From an uncultured Lachnospiraceae bacterium (lineage in GTDB: Bacteria > Bacillota > Clostridia > Lachnospirales > Lachnospiraceae), in assembly GCA_910576815.1 (NCBI GenBank), contig CAJTKA010000004.1, positions 112,693 to 166,121 of the forward strand: a stretch of 53,429 nt of DNA. Direction: 5' to 3'. The notes below the pieces were generated by a model that saw nothing but the letters and a program-made list of their open reading frames with translations, made no database searches and had not been told where the DNA came from. The translations under genes and the position numbers were made by a program. This document shows positions 1-11,406 of the stretch, one piece after another. Positions within the stretch are counted from its first letter, which is position 1; each line of letters starts with the position of its first letter.

Positions 1-125
1 GAGCCGTTTCATTCGCAACCGCTTCGCGGCTTGCTCATGCGGGCTGTCGCCCTATATAATTGTGTCTAAGCCGCCCGACGTATGCAAGCATACGCGGTCT
101 GCTTAGCCCCAATTATGCACGGCTC
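1..125 (-). repeat. Structured palindromic repeat, copy A
   Basis: This gene-free stretch follows the flhP stop. It contains nested inverted repeats. An outer 7-bp pair (GAGCCGT at 1-7, ACGGCTC at 119-125) encloses a long imperfect palindrome at about 57-116 with arms ATAATTG/CAATTAT and CTAAGC/GCTTAG and a central CGTATGC-AA-GCATACG hairpin. Two short hairpins follow: GGGC-tgtc-GCCC near 48-55 and a GC-rich one near 16-33. Copy B at 25337-25454 has the same order of hairpins, and both carry ATAGGGCGA on the minus strand. There is no T-run, so a simple terminator is unlikely. Confidence 0.6.
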
Positions 126-944
126 TTAGCGTTTCAAGTTGTTAGCCACTTCCAGCATGGAATCGGAGGTGGTGATGGACTTGGAGTTCATCTCGTAGGC
201 ACGCTGCGCCACGATCAGGTTGACCATCTCGTTTGCCACCTGTACATTAGAGCCTTCCAGATAACCTTGAATAATGCGGCTTCTGTCTACATCATCGTTG
301 GTTGCCTCGTTGATCACACGACCGCTGGCATCAGTTACCTCTAAAAGGGTATCTCCCACACGTCTTAAGCCGCTGGGATTGTTAAACTGGAAGGTGCCGA
401 TCTGTTCGCCGATGGGCTGCGGATTATTACGCTCGTCAGGGTAACAGATCTGTCCGTCCTCTGTAATCGAAAGGTTGCTGGCAACCATGCCTGCCGGTAC
501 AATAATGGCACGCCCTTCTGTATTCAATACCGGGAGTCCGTCCGCATTGGTCAGAGTCATACGGTTGCCGACGCCGATCGCCCAAGTAAAATCACCGTTT
601 CTCGTATAGAAGATCTGATTATCATCGCCGCGCACAGCGAAGAATCCGTCTCCTTCAATGGCAAAAGCAGTGTCAGAATCTGCATCCAGAAGGCTGCCCT
701 GTCTGAAAATCTGATTGATGGACGAGGTGCGCACACCGAGACCCACCTGTGAGGTGGTCGGCTTCGGATCGCCGTTTGCCGTCGTGGTAATGGACTGCAG
801 GTTCTGGTACAGCAGCGACTTAAACTGCGCCACCTGCGCCTTATAACCAACGGAATTGACGTTAGCGAGGTTGTTCGCTATCGTGTCAACATTTGTCTGC
901 TGCGCATTCATGCCGGTTGCACCCGACCATAAACTTCTAATCAT
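126..944 (-). CDS. flhP: Flagellar hook-basal body protein FlhP (FlgG/FlgF family)
   Basis: This is a rod/hook-basal-body component exported by the flagellar type III apparatus and assembled into the distal rod. The 272 residues show the family layout. The N-terminal rod helix carries GMNAQQTNVDTIANNLANVN at about 11-30. A central FlgE/F/G-like domain follows, with IEGDGFFAVRG at about 102-112. The C-terminal helix carries GYLEGSNVQVANEMVNLIVA and a QRAYEMNSKSI stretch. The start has GGAGG 11 nt upstream. The gene follows its paralogue flhO by 37 nt and lies downstream of mbl, the arrangement known in Bacillus subtilis, which is why the name flhP is preferred over flgG. Confidence 0.88.
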   Translation of the reverse strand: MIRSLWSGATGMNAQQTNVDTIANNLANVNSVGYKAQVAQFKSLLYQNLQSITTTANGDPKPTTSQVGLGVRTSSINQIFRQGSLLDADSDTAFAIEGDGFFAVRGDDNQIFYTRNGDFTWAIGVGNRMTLTNADGLPVLNTEGRAIIVPAGMVASNLSITEDGQICYPDERNNPQPIGEQIGTFQFNNPSGLRRVGDTLLEVTDASGRVINEATNDDVDRSRIIQGYLEGSNVQVANEMVNLIVAQRAYEMNSKSITTSDSMLEVANNLKR

Positions 945-981
945 TTTTAATCTGTCCTCCTAGTGTTCTCCTGATTCTTCA

Positions 982-1854
982 TCAGCCTATCTTACCATTC
1001 TGGTTCACCGCCTGCTCCAATGTCTCGTCGTAGGTGGTAATTACTTTCTGATTTGCTTCATACTGCCTTTGCAGGGTAATCATATTGACCATTTCAGTCA
1101 CTACCGAAATGTTTGCCATTTCAAGGTAGCCTGCAAGGACCTGCGTATCGGTCTCCATATCATCTTTTTCTATGCGCGTAGCGCCATCGACTGTCCTAAA
1201 TAAGTTTTCACCGAAACGCTCAAGGTAATTATAATCTTCAAAATCCACGACGTTGATGGTAGCAACTACTTCGCCGTCCTGAATAATATCACCGTTGCGA
1301 TTGATACCCGCAGAGAGCGCAGGGTCAAGTCGAATCCTGCGGTCAGAATCATCCAGCACGTAATCGCCGTCCTGCGTTTTCAAGAAACCCTGTCTGTCCA
1401 TGGTAAAATTACCGTCTCTGGTATACATGGTGGTTCTTTCATCCCGCTTGTTCGTGTATTCTATCGCAAAGAAGCCCTTGTCAGAGAGTGCCAGATCGAG
1501 GTCATTTCCCGTCTCTTTGATGGGGCCCTCAGAGTAGTCCACATAGTTTTCACCGATCTTGACTCCGAGATTGAGGCCCGTTTTGCGGACTCTTTTTTGC
1601 AGATAATCCTCGTTGAGCGGATTATTCACTTCGTCCTGATCGACCGCCCTGTTTGTTGCCAGTGGTCTGGGAAGATTTCCCGGCTCAGACAGATCCTTGA
1701 TTTTATAGGCGAGCACTGTATCAAACGCCTCGCTCGTAGTGCCTTCTTTCTTAAAACCGTTGGTCGTCGCATTCGCCAGATTGTTCGTCAGCACATCCAT
1801 CCTGTGCTGCTCATTCAGCATACCAGTGTATGCGGTGTATAATCCTTTGAGCAT
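982..1854 (-). CDS. flhO: Flagellar hook-basal body protein FlhO (FlgG/FlgF family)
   Basis: This is the second flagellar rod protein of the pair, 290 residues. The N-terminal rod motif reads YTGMLNEQHRMDVLTNNLAN at about 9-28. The central domain contains LALSDKGFFAIEYTN. The C-terminal helix contains GYLEMANISVVTEMVNMITL followed by QRQYEANQKVI. GGAGG lies 10 nt before the ATG. It sits 59 nt after mbl and 37 nt before flhP, so the three are probably cotranscribed. It is slightly longer than FlgG because of an insert at about 55-85. Assignment as FlhO rather than FlgF rests on gene order. Confidence 0.87.
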   Translation of the reverse strand: MLKGLYTAYTGMLNEQHRMDVLTNNLANATTNGFKKEGTTSEAFDTVLAYKIKDLSEPGNLPRPLATNRAVDQDEVNNPLNEDYLQKRVRKTGLNLGVKIGENYVDYSEGPIKETGNDLDLALSDKGFFAIEYTNKRDERTTMYTRDGNFTMDRQGFLKTQDGDYVLDDSDRRIRLDPALSAGINRNGDIIQDGEVVATINVVDFEDYNYLERFGENLFRTVDGATRIEKDDMETDTQVLAGYLEMANISVVTEMVNMITLQRQYEANQKVITTYDETLEQAVNQNGKIG

Positions 1855-1913
1855 CTGATATGTTCCTCCATTTATGCCGTGGATGCGCTTTTTGCATCCA
1901 GTGTTTCTTTTGT

Positions 1914-2906
1914 CTAGTCTTCGCGGTAACCGGCAAGAAATTCCACATATTTACCCGTTCCGATGGCAACCGCCGTCATGGGATCCTCTGCTGTCATGGT
2001 GTTGATCCCGGTCTTAGCTGCGATCAAATCCTCCAGTCCGCGCAGCAGACTGCCTCCGCCCGTCAGGACAATACCCCTGTCTGCGATATCCGCTGCCAAC
2101 TCGGGAGGTGTCTTCTCAAGCACGCTGTGAATCGTCTCCACGATCTGTACCGTGGTCTCGTGCAGCGCTTCCTCCGTCTCCTCGGAAGATACCTTTACGG
2201 TCCTGGGTAGTCCCGTCACCAGATTACGGCCGCGTACATCCATGTAGTCCACTTCGGGCCGCCTGAATGCGGAGCCGATCTTTATCTTCAAATCCTCTGC
2301 TGTCCGTTCACCGATCAGCAAATTATGTTTCTTACGCATATAACGCACGATGGCTTCGTCAAAGTCATCGCCCGCAATCTTAATGGAAGCGCTGACCACC
2401 GTGCCGCCCAGAGAAATCACGGCGATATCAGAAGTGCCGCCGCCGATATCCACGATCATATTGCCGCAGGGCTTTGAAATATCGATGCCCGCACCGATCG
2501 CCGCCGCGATGGGCTCCTCAATAATGGAAACCTCCCTCGCGCCCGCCTGATAAGTTGCGTCTTCTACCGCCTTTTTCTCCACTTCGGTAACGCCGCTGGG
2601 CACGCATACCGCGATGCGGGGCTTTCTGAAGCTTTTCTTTCCAAGGGCTTTCTGGATGAAATACTTCATCATCTTCTCCGTTACCTGATAGTCGGAGATA
2701 ACACCCTGTCTCAAGGGCCTTACTGCCACGATATTGCCCGGTGTTCTGCCGAGCATCAGGCGCGCGTCCTCGCCGATCGCCTTGATCTTATTCGTGTCCC
2801 TGTCAAATGCAACCACGGAAGGCTCCTTAAGTACTACACCTTTCCCGCGGATATATACCAAAATACTGGCTGTGCCAAGATCTATTCCAATGTCTGTAAA
2901 CTGCAT
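1914..2906 (-). CDS. mbl: MreB-family actin, Mbl type
   Basis: This is a cytoplasmic actin homologue that polymerises under the membrane and directs elongation of the lateral wall. The 330 residues match the usual MreB/Mbl length. Visible motifs are the phosphate-1 loop IGIDLGTASILVY at about 7-19, IIEEPIAAAIGAG near 134-146, the phosphate-2 loop IVDIGGGTSDIAVISLGG near 157-174, and the adenosine motif VLTGGGSLLRG near 292-302. The start has GGAAGGGG upstream. As first gene of mbl-flhO-flhP it matches the Bacillus locus, so Mbl is preferred. The sequence alone does not separate Mbl from MreB with certainty. Confidence 0.88.
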   Translation of the reverse strand: MQFTDIGIDLGTASILVYIRGKGVVLKEPSVVAFDRDTNKIKAIGEDARLMLGRTPGNIVAVRPLRQGVISDYQVTEKMMKYFIQKALGKKSFRKPRIAVCVPSGVTEVEKKAVEDATYQAGAREVSIIEEPIAAAIGAGIDISKPCGNMIVDIGGGTSDIAVISLGGTVVSASIKIAGDDFDEAIVRYMRKKHNLLIGERTAEDLKIKIGSAFRRPEVDYMDVRGRNLVTGLPRTVKVSSEETEEALHETTVQIVETIHSVLEKTPPELAADIADRGIVLTGGGSLLRGLEDLIAAKTGINTMTAEDPMTAVAIGTGKYVEFLAGYRED

Positions 2907-3018
2907 GACCTTTCCCCTTCCTGAGAGTATAGCATTATCATTATACCCTCATCCCGAAGGATTTTCAAAGGTTTTTTCAATTTTTTCGAATTTTTCTATC
3001 AAAATAAAGAAAAACGCC

Positions 3019-3049
3019 AAAAGCAGAACGGATCCTTCCGCTCTGTTTT
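3019..3049 (-). other. Hairpin in the mbl upstream region
   Basis: Within the 290-bp divergent gap (2907-3196) an imperfect stem pairs AAAAGCAGAACGGA with TCCGCTCTGTTTT. Read on the minus strand it is followed by T-rich sequence, so it could act as a leader attenuator for mbl. No coding sequence was found in the gap. Confidence 0.3.
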
Positions 3050-3133
3050 CAGCTTCCATGCCTAACTATATATCGGACGAAAAACGTAATTTGTTAATAG
3101 GAAATAACAGGAAAATCTCACAAAGACTTTTGC

Positions 3134-3162
3134 TTGCTCAGAATCGGGGGATTCGATATAAT
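3134..3162 (+). promoter_or_regulatory. Sigma-A-type promoter for the ABC-class ATPase
   Basis: TTGCTC at 3134-3139 and a perfect TATAAT at 3157-3162 are separated by exactly 17 bp. They sit about 35 bp before the ATG at 3197. Confidence 0.6.
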
Positions 3163-3196
3163 AGACGCAGACTCATTACAGAAAGGACTTCACTCC

Positions 3197-4915
3197 ATGA
3201 AAACACAGGCAGAACTGCAAAGACTCCTCCGCGATATCGACCACAAGGGCTATAAAGCTTACAAAGTTTTAGAAGGAGAGTACGACTTCGGCGCATACCG
3301 TCTCTGCATCGACCATGTGCAGGGCGATCCCTTCGCTTCGCCTTCACGGGTACGGCTTGTATACAGAAACCAGGGCAACATTCCCGCCTCATTCTTTGAG
3401 AGCAGACACAGGCGGATCGCTGTGGAGGATTATCTTCTGCGCAGTCTTCATCGAAATCTGCGGACCGGAGAAGGCAGGGCAGCGGAGGGGCGCGCAGCGA
3501 CACTTCCGACGAAAAATCCTGAAAGGAATTTTCGTCAAGCCAAAGGCTCCGGCAAGAGCGGTCTGGTAACCGCCTGTCGGACAAGTCAGGAGATTTTGGA
3601 AACCACTGCCATGCACATAGAAAAAGAGGCCATTACGGCCCGCATCGAGGTCGGTTTTCCCGCCTTCGGCAGAACGATCGCGGCAGGTGAGCTTTCACAG
3701 ATCCTTTTTAAGGTCCTGCCGGAACTTTGTGAAAAAACCTTTCACATGAATCCTTCCATGAAACAGACACTTGATAAAGTCGTTTCTCTGGCGGATGACC
3801 AGCAGTTTATCAGGGAAAGTCTTGCCGAGCAGGGGCTTGTGGCCTTTGTGGCAGATGGTTCGATCCTGCCCAGAGAAAGCGGTGTTTCTCAACGTCCCAT
3901 GAAAGACGCGGTGGTATTTGAAAGCCCCGAATCCCTTGCCATCACCTTAACGCTGCCCCATCGGGGTGCAGTACGCGGCATGGGCATCAGGCGCGGCATC
4001 ACGGTGATCGCAGGCGGCGGTTTTCACGGAAAGTCCACCCTATTAAAGGCGCTTGAACGCGGCGTTTACAATCACATTGCAGGAGACGGCAGGGAACTTG
4101 TCATCACCGATGAGACAGCTTTTAAACTGCGGGCGGAAGAACACCGCTGCATCCACGAGACTGATATTTCCCTCTTTATCAATAATCTGCCCATGAAGTC
4201 GGATACCACGCGTTTCCAAACGGAAAATGCCAGCGGGAGCACCTCGCAGGCCGCCAATACCGTGGAAGCGCTGGCAATTGGCAGCACGGTGCTGCTGATT
4301 GACGAGGACACCTCCGCCACGAATTTCATGGTGCGCGACGACCGCATGGCGCAGCTTGTCTCCGATGAAAAGGAGCCTATCACGCCCTTTATTCGCAAGA
4401 TCAGGAGCCTCTATCAAGATCTCGGTGTCTCTACGGTACTGGTAGCAGGAAGTTCCGGCGATTATCTCTCCGTGGCTGATACGGTATTACAGATGGACTG
4501 TTATGAAACAAAGGATGTGACTGCGCGGGCAAAAGAGCTTTCCGTTCCCCTCACAGAGGAGCGTGTAAGAGAGACCGAGTGGCTGAAAAAGAAAGTCCGC
4601 TCCCAAAAAATAGAAAAAGTGCGGGTGCATGGCTGGGACACCATCAGTCTGGATAAAAATGAAATCGACTTACGTTATCTGGAACAGATTGTCGGCGAGA
4701 GCCAGACCGCTTCCCTCGCCTATGTTTCACAGTATATGTTAGAACGGTTAGCCGACGGCAAAAAAACCCTGCCGGAACTGGCAAATGCCGCCGCCGACAA
4801 ATTGGAAAAAGAGGGCATCCTCTCCATTACCCCGCGCAATTACAGCGCAGGGCCTGCGGCATATGTGAGACGGCAGGAGATCTTGGCGTGTCTGGCGCGT
4901 TATCGCAATCTATAA
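3197..4915 (+). CDS. ABC-class predicted ATPase (PF09818-like)
   Basis: This is a 572-residue predicted ATPase of the isolated ABC-class family; its cellular role is not established. The N-terminus (MKTQAELQRLLRDIDHKGYK) begins at an ATG preceded by GAAAGGAC. A longer reading from 3134 would begin inside the promoter and is rejected. The family-specific P-loop GGGFHGKSTLLKAL is at about 273-286, followed by INNLPMKSDTTRF, an ASGSTSQAANTVEAL signature, and a Walker-B-like VLLIDEDTSATNFMVRD. LVAGSSGDYL lies further on. The protein is soluble, with no membrane segment. It is monocistronic and convergent with uvrA, 28 bp away. Confidence 0.8.
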   Translation: MKTQAELQRLLRDIDHKGYKAYKVLEGEYDFGAYRLCIDHVQGDPFASPSRVRLVYRNQGNIPASFFESRHRRIAVEDYLLRSLHRNLRTGEGRAAEGRAATLPTKNPERNFRQAKGSGKSGLVTACRTSQEILETTAMHIEKEAITARIEVGFPAFGRTIAAGELSQILFKVLPELCEKTFHMNPSMKQTLDKVVSLADDQQFIRESLAEQGLVAFVADGSILPRESGVSQRPMKDAVVFESPESLAITLTLPHRGAVRGMGIRRGITVIAGGGFHGKSTLLKALERGVYNHIAGDGRELVITDETAFKLRAEEHRCIHETDISLFINNLPMKSDTTRFQTENASGSTSQAANTVEALAIGSTVLLIDEDTSATNFMVRDDRMAQLVSDEKEPITPFIRKIRSLYQDLGVSTVLVAGSSGDYLSVADTVLQMDCYETKDVTARAKELSVPLTEERVRETEWLKKKVRSQKIEKVRVHGWDTISLDKNEIDLRYLEQIVGESQTASLAYVSQYMLERLADGKKTLPELANAAADKLEKEGILSITPRNYSAGPAAYVRRQEILACLARYRNL

Positions 4916-4943
4916 TCGAGCTCGCGAAGCGATGCTTGTGAAG

Positions 4944-7817
<2,874 letters not shown>

Positions 7818-7900
7818 AGCGTAATACCTCTCATCTTCTCTTTCTGTTTTTCTATTTTTTTATTCCTGCATGAAAACCAAATCTTCAATCTATCTTCATC

Positions 7901-9889
7901 TTATTTGTCAAAATCCCGCAGTCTTGTTTTCAGCTCCACCATCCGATCCCGCAGCTCCGCTGCTGCCTCGAAATTCAGATCCGCCGCCGCACGCTTCATC
8001 TGCTTCTCCACATCCTTGATCAGCTTCTCAAGCTCCGCCTTGCTCATGGATTCGGGATCCTTCTCGAACCGCTGTTCCTCCTTGGCAATGGTCTTCGATA
8101 TACTGATAAGATCCCGCACCGCCTTTTGGATCGAAGTGGGCGTGATACCGTGTTCTTCGTTATATTCCTGCTGGATCCCGCGGCGGCGATTCGTTTCCGT
8201 AATGGCAACATTCATGGAATCGGTCATATTATCCGCATACATAATGACCCGCCCCTTCGCGTTTCGTGCTGCCCGCCCGATGGTCTGGATCAGAGACGTA
8301 GCGGAACGCAAAAAGCCTTCTTTGTCGGCATCCAGTATCGCCACCAAAGCAATTTCCGGAATGTCCAGCCCTTCTCGTAAAAGATTGATCCCCACCAACA
8401 CATCGAACACATCAAGACGCATATCACGGATAATTTGCGCGCGCTCCAGCGTATCGATATCAGAATGCAAATATTTCACGCGCACCCCCACATCATTCAT
8501 GTAGGAAGTCAAGTCTTCCGCCATTCGCTTGGTAAGCGTTGTCACCAAAACCTTTCCTTTATCGGCCACCACCTGATTGATCTCCGAAATCAGGTCATCG
8601 ATCTGCCCTTCCACGGGCCGCACGCTCACCTCGGGGTCTAACAGCCCCGTGGGACGGATGATCTGCTCCGTGCGGAAAAGTTCGTGCGCCGCCTCATAAT
8701 CTGAAGGCGTTGCAGACACAAAGAGCATCTGATCGATATGCCCCTCAAACTCCTCAAAGCACAGAGGTCTGTTGTCAAGCGCTGAAGGCAGGCGGAAACC
8801 ATAATCCACCAGCGTATTCTTGCGCGAGCGATCCCCCGCGAACATCCCGCGTATCTGGGGGATCGTCATATGGGACTCGTCAATGATGATCAAAAAATCG
8901 TCCTTAAAATAGTCGAGCAGCGTAAAGGGCGGCTCACCCTCCGCCATCCCGTTCAAATGTCTCGAATAGTTTTCAATGCCGGAGCAAAATCCCGTTTCTT
9001 TTAACATCTCTACATCAAAGTTCGTACGTTCGGAGATGCGCTGCGCCTCTAAAAGCCTGTCCTCCCCCTTAAAATAGCGGATTCGTTCGTCAAGCTCCTC
9101 CTCGATCAGATCACATGCTTTGACGATCTTTTCCCTCGCCACCACATAGTGGGAAGCCGGGAAGATCATCACATGGTCCAGCGTCGCATGCACTTGTCCC
9201 GTCAACGGATCCGTCTCTGCGATCCTCTCGATCTCATCTCCAAAAAATTCCACACGGATCAGAAAATCCCCGCCCTGCGCCGGGTAGATTTCCAAGACAT
9301 CACCCCGCACCCGAAAACAGCAGCGGTCCAGATCCAAATCGTTTCTGTTATACTGCATCTCGATCAATCCGCGTATCACCTCATCCCTGTCCTTTGTCAT
9401 GCCCGGACGCAGGGACATACTCATGCCCATATATTCTTCGGGGCTGCCCAGACCGTATATGCAGGATACGCTGGCAATCACCACCACATCCCGCCGCTCC
9501 GTCAAAGAGGCTGTAGCGGAAAGCCGCAGTTTGTCGATCTCGTCATTGATAGACGAGTCCTTTGCAATATAAGTATCCGTGGAAGGCACGTAAGCCTCGG
9601 GCTGATAATAATCATAATAGGACACAAAGTATTCTACCGCGTTTTCAGGGAAAAATTCTTTGAACTCCCCGTACAACTGTCCGGCAAGCGTCTTATTGTG
9701 GGCGATTACCAGAGTCGGCTTATTCAGCGCCTGAATGATATTCGCCATCGTAAAGGTCTTGCCCGAGCCTGTCACTCCCAAAAGTGTCTGAAATTGGTTG
9801 CCTTGGCGAAATCCCTCCACCAGAGCTTCGATCGCCGCAGGCTGGTCACCAGTGGGCGCGTATTCCGATACAAGCTTAAAATGATCCAT
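7901..9889 (-). CDS. uvrB: Excinuclease ABC subunit UvrB
   Basis: This helicase-like subunit verifies damage and recruits UvrC. It has 662 residues. Walker A GVTGSGKT is at 38-45. The beta-hairpin region YYDYYQPEAYVPSTDTYIAK inserts between strands. The DEAD-type motif reads IIDESH, and the helicase motifs QTIGRAARN and GINLLREGLDIPE are present. The C-terminal UVR domain (KQMKRAAADLNFEAAAELRD) that contacts UvrC is at about 625-655. The start lies only 3 bp after the stop of the upstream surface protein, so it is probably translationally or transcriptionally coupled to it. Confidence 0.98.
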   Translation of the reverse strand: MDHFKLVSEYAPTGDQPAAIEALVEGFRQGNQFQTLLGVTGSGKTFTMANIIQALNKPTLVIAHNKTLAGQLYGEFKEFFPENAVEYFVSYYDYYQPEAYVPSTDTYIAKDSSINDEIDKLRLSATASLTERRDVVVIASVSCIYGLGSPEEYMGMSMSLRPGMTKDRDEVIRGLIEMQYNRNDLDLDRCCFRVRGDVLEIYPAQGGDFLIRVEFFGDEIERIAETDPLTGQVHATLDHVMIFPASHYVVAREKIVKACDLIEEELDERIRYFKGEDRLLEAQRISERTNFDVEMLKETGFCSGIENYSRHLNGMAEGEPPFTLLDYFKDDFLIIIDESHMTIPQIRGMFAGDRSRKNTLVDYGFRLPSALDNRPLCFEEFEGHIDQMLFVSATPSDYEAAHELFRTEQIIRPTGLLDPEVSVRPVEGQIDDLISEINQVVADKGKVLVTTLTKRMAEDLTSYMNDVGVRVKYLHSDIDTLERAQIIRDMRLDVFDVLVGINLLREGLDIPEIALVAILDADKEGFLRSATSLIQTIGRAARNAKGRVIMYADNMTDSMNVAITETNRRRGIQQEYNEEHGITPTSIQKAVRDLISISKTIAKEEQRFEKDPESMSKAELEKLIKDVEKQMKRAAADLNFEAAAELRDRMVELKTRLRDFDK

Positions 9890-9892
9890 GTT

Positions 9893-11194
9893 TTAACTCC
9901 TATTCTTCACCACCAGAAATACGATCAGTGCGCACACTGCGACCGCCGCCACGATCCCGAAAATAATCCACATCTGCCGTTGCTTTTCCGCTTTTTTCTG
10001 TGCAGCAGCGAGGTCGGCTTCCGCCTTTTCCTTTTCCCTCTTTTCTTTCTCTAATTCTACGCGCCGCGCTCTCTCAGCCTCCGCATCCGCTTTCTCCTTT
10101 TCCATCCGTTCCTGTTCCATTTTTTCGCGCTCCGCTTTCGCAGCTGCTTCCTTTTCCTGTTTTGCTTTTTGAGCGTCAGCGTCCTGCTCGTAACTGTCGG
10201 GCGCTTTGTCTGCCTTTTCGGATGGTTTCTGTTCCGGTTTTTCGGTATCTGTTTTCTCCTGATCAGTCTTATTATCTTGCTCCGGCTGCGATTTATTAGT
10301 GGTGGGGTTTTCAGGATCATCCACCTGCAACTGTCCCGTCTGATTCTGGTTTGTCTGCGACTGCGCAGGATCCGGCTCAAACTCCGCCGAAATGGTATGA
10401 TCCTTCTGCACATCGGTAAAATTGTAGGAGGTAGCCGCACCGATCGCCTCTCCATCCACATATACCATACGCACGCGATATCCCCTGTCCGGCGTGATTG
10501 CATAGCCGATCCACGAACCTGCAGGAACGGGACTGGCCCCGGTAGGCGTAATGATCCCGCCGTTGGTCGCAACGGCTGCCGCGACTGTGTAAGTCTTCGG
10601 CGGCTCCTTCTCAAAGACCGCCGTCAAATTTCTGTCCCCCGTGATATTTTCCAGGGTAAACTCCTGATTATTACTGATGCTCTTATCATTTTCCCGCCAC
10701 TCTACAAACCGCCAGCCGTCTTTCGGCGTCGCCTTTATGGTCATATTTTCTCCGGCATTCACCGTCTTACCCTCGGTAGCAGTGCCGCCGTTGCCATCAT
10801 TTACGGAAATATTGACACGGTAAGTAGCATTCTTGATCGTCGCGAGCGCTGTTGCAGAATAGGCGCTGTCCTGTCTGGAGACCGCCTTTACCATAATGCT
10901 GGCTGCTCCCTCGTCCGCAGCTACATTCAGCACCCCCTTGCTGTCGATAAAAGTGCTCTGGCTGGTCTGGCCGCTGATGCTCCATACCACCTCGCTGCTG
11001 TAATCATTCTCTCCCGTCACGGAAGCCGTGAAAGTAAAGGTTGAATTTTTCGTGACCTCAGTCGAACCCGGAGAAATCGCGACCGCGTGAATCGCCGATG
11101 GCGCAGGCGAAGACGCCTCGCACGGGAACCCCGCCGCCAGGAATATGATTGCTGCTATGAAAATTCGGATACTATCAATTATTTGTCGTCTCAT
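9893..11194 (-). CDS. Membrane-anchored Ig-like and repeat-domain surface protein with coiled coil
   Basis: This is an unrecognised 433-residue exported protein. An N-terminal signal segment (IRIFIAAIIFLAAGF) covers about 9-23. An Ig-like (BIG2-like) domain spans about 35-120, with AISPGSTEVTKNSTFTFTAS and VVWSISG. Two bacterial repeat domains follow, at about 125-195 (GWRFVEWRENDKSI...LTAVFEKE) and 200-275 (GYRVRMVYVDGEAIG...ISAEFEPD). After a polar Asn/Gln/Pro linker comes a Glu/Lys/Ala-rich helix at about 335-405. One membrane helix (MWIIFGIVAAVAVCALIVFL) with a short basic tail follows. The topology suggests display outside with a rigid stalk near the membrane. Its position 3 bp before uvrB is odd for a surface protein. 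Confidence 0.75.
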   Translation of the reverse strand: MRRQIIDSIRIFIAAIIFLAAGFPCEASSPAPSAIHAVAISPGSTEVTKNSTFTFTASVTGENDYSSEVVWSISGQTSQSTFIDSKGVLNVAADEGAASIMVKAVSRQDSAYSATALATIKNATYRVNISVNDGNGGTATEGKTVNAGENMTIKATPKDGWRFVEWRENDKSISNNQEFTLENITGDRNLTAVFEKEPPKTYTVAAAVATNGGIITPTGASPVPAGSWIGYAITPDRGYRVRMVYVDGEAIGAATSYNFTDVQKDHTISAEFEPDPAQSQTNQNQTGQLQVDDPENPTTNKSQPEQDNKTDQEKTDTEKPEQKPSEKADKAPDSYEQDADAQKAKQEKEAAAKAEREKMEQERMEKEKADAEAERARRVELEKEKREKEKAEADLAAAQKKAEKQRQMWIIFGIVAAVAVCALIVFLVVKNRS

Positions 11195-11338
11195 AGAAAC
11201 ATCATATCAAATATCCTGCCGCTTGTACATACCAAATCGAACTTTTGTTCTTATTATTTTTTGACTATACGCCCGATGTTACAAGCGCAAAAACGAGCTT
11301 CGCTTTGGGATCAACAAAGCCCGACGGGGATATTGCCG

Positions 11339-11367
11339 TTGAAGCAATAGCCCGGTCATGCTATAAT
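11339..11367 (+). promoter_or_regulatory. Promoter for the GDP-mannose gene
   Basis: TTGAAG at 11339-11344 and TATAAT at 11362-11367 lie 17 bp apart, 40 bp before the ATG at 11407. The rest of the 212-bp divergent gap shows nothing else clear. Confidence 0.6.
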
Positions 11368-11406
11368 AGCCGTAATATATCCATAAATGAAAAGGAAATC
11401 ACGACT

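Noticed and set aside
3134..3196. N-terminal extension of the ABC-class ATPase
   Set aside because: It begins inside the TTGCTC-17-TATAAT promoter. The ATG at 3197 is well placed.
9149..10054. 301-residue plus-strand open frame
   Set aside because: It is the antisense shadow of uvrB and the surface protein, with low-complexity His- and Leu-rich content.
11245..11406. N-terminal extension of the guanylyltransferase
   Set aside because: It crosses the promoter at 11339-11367. The family start motif begins at 11407.
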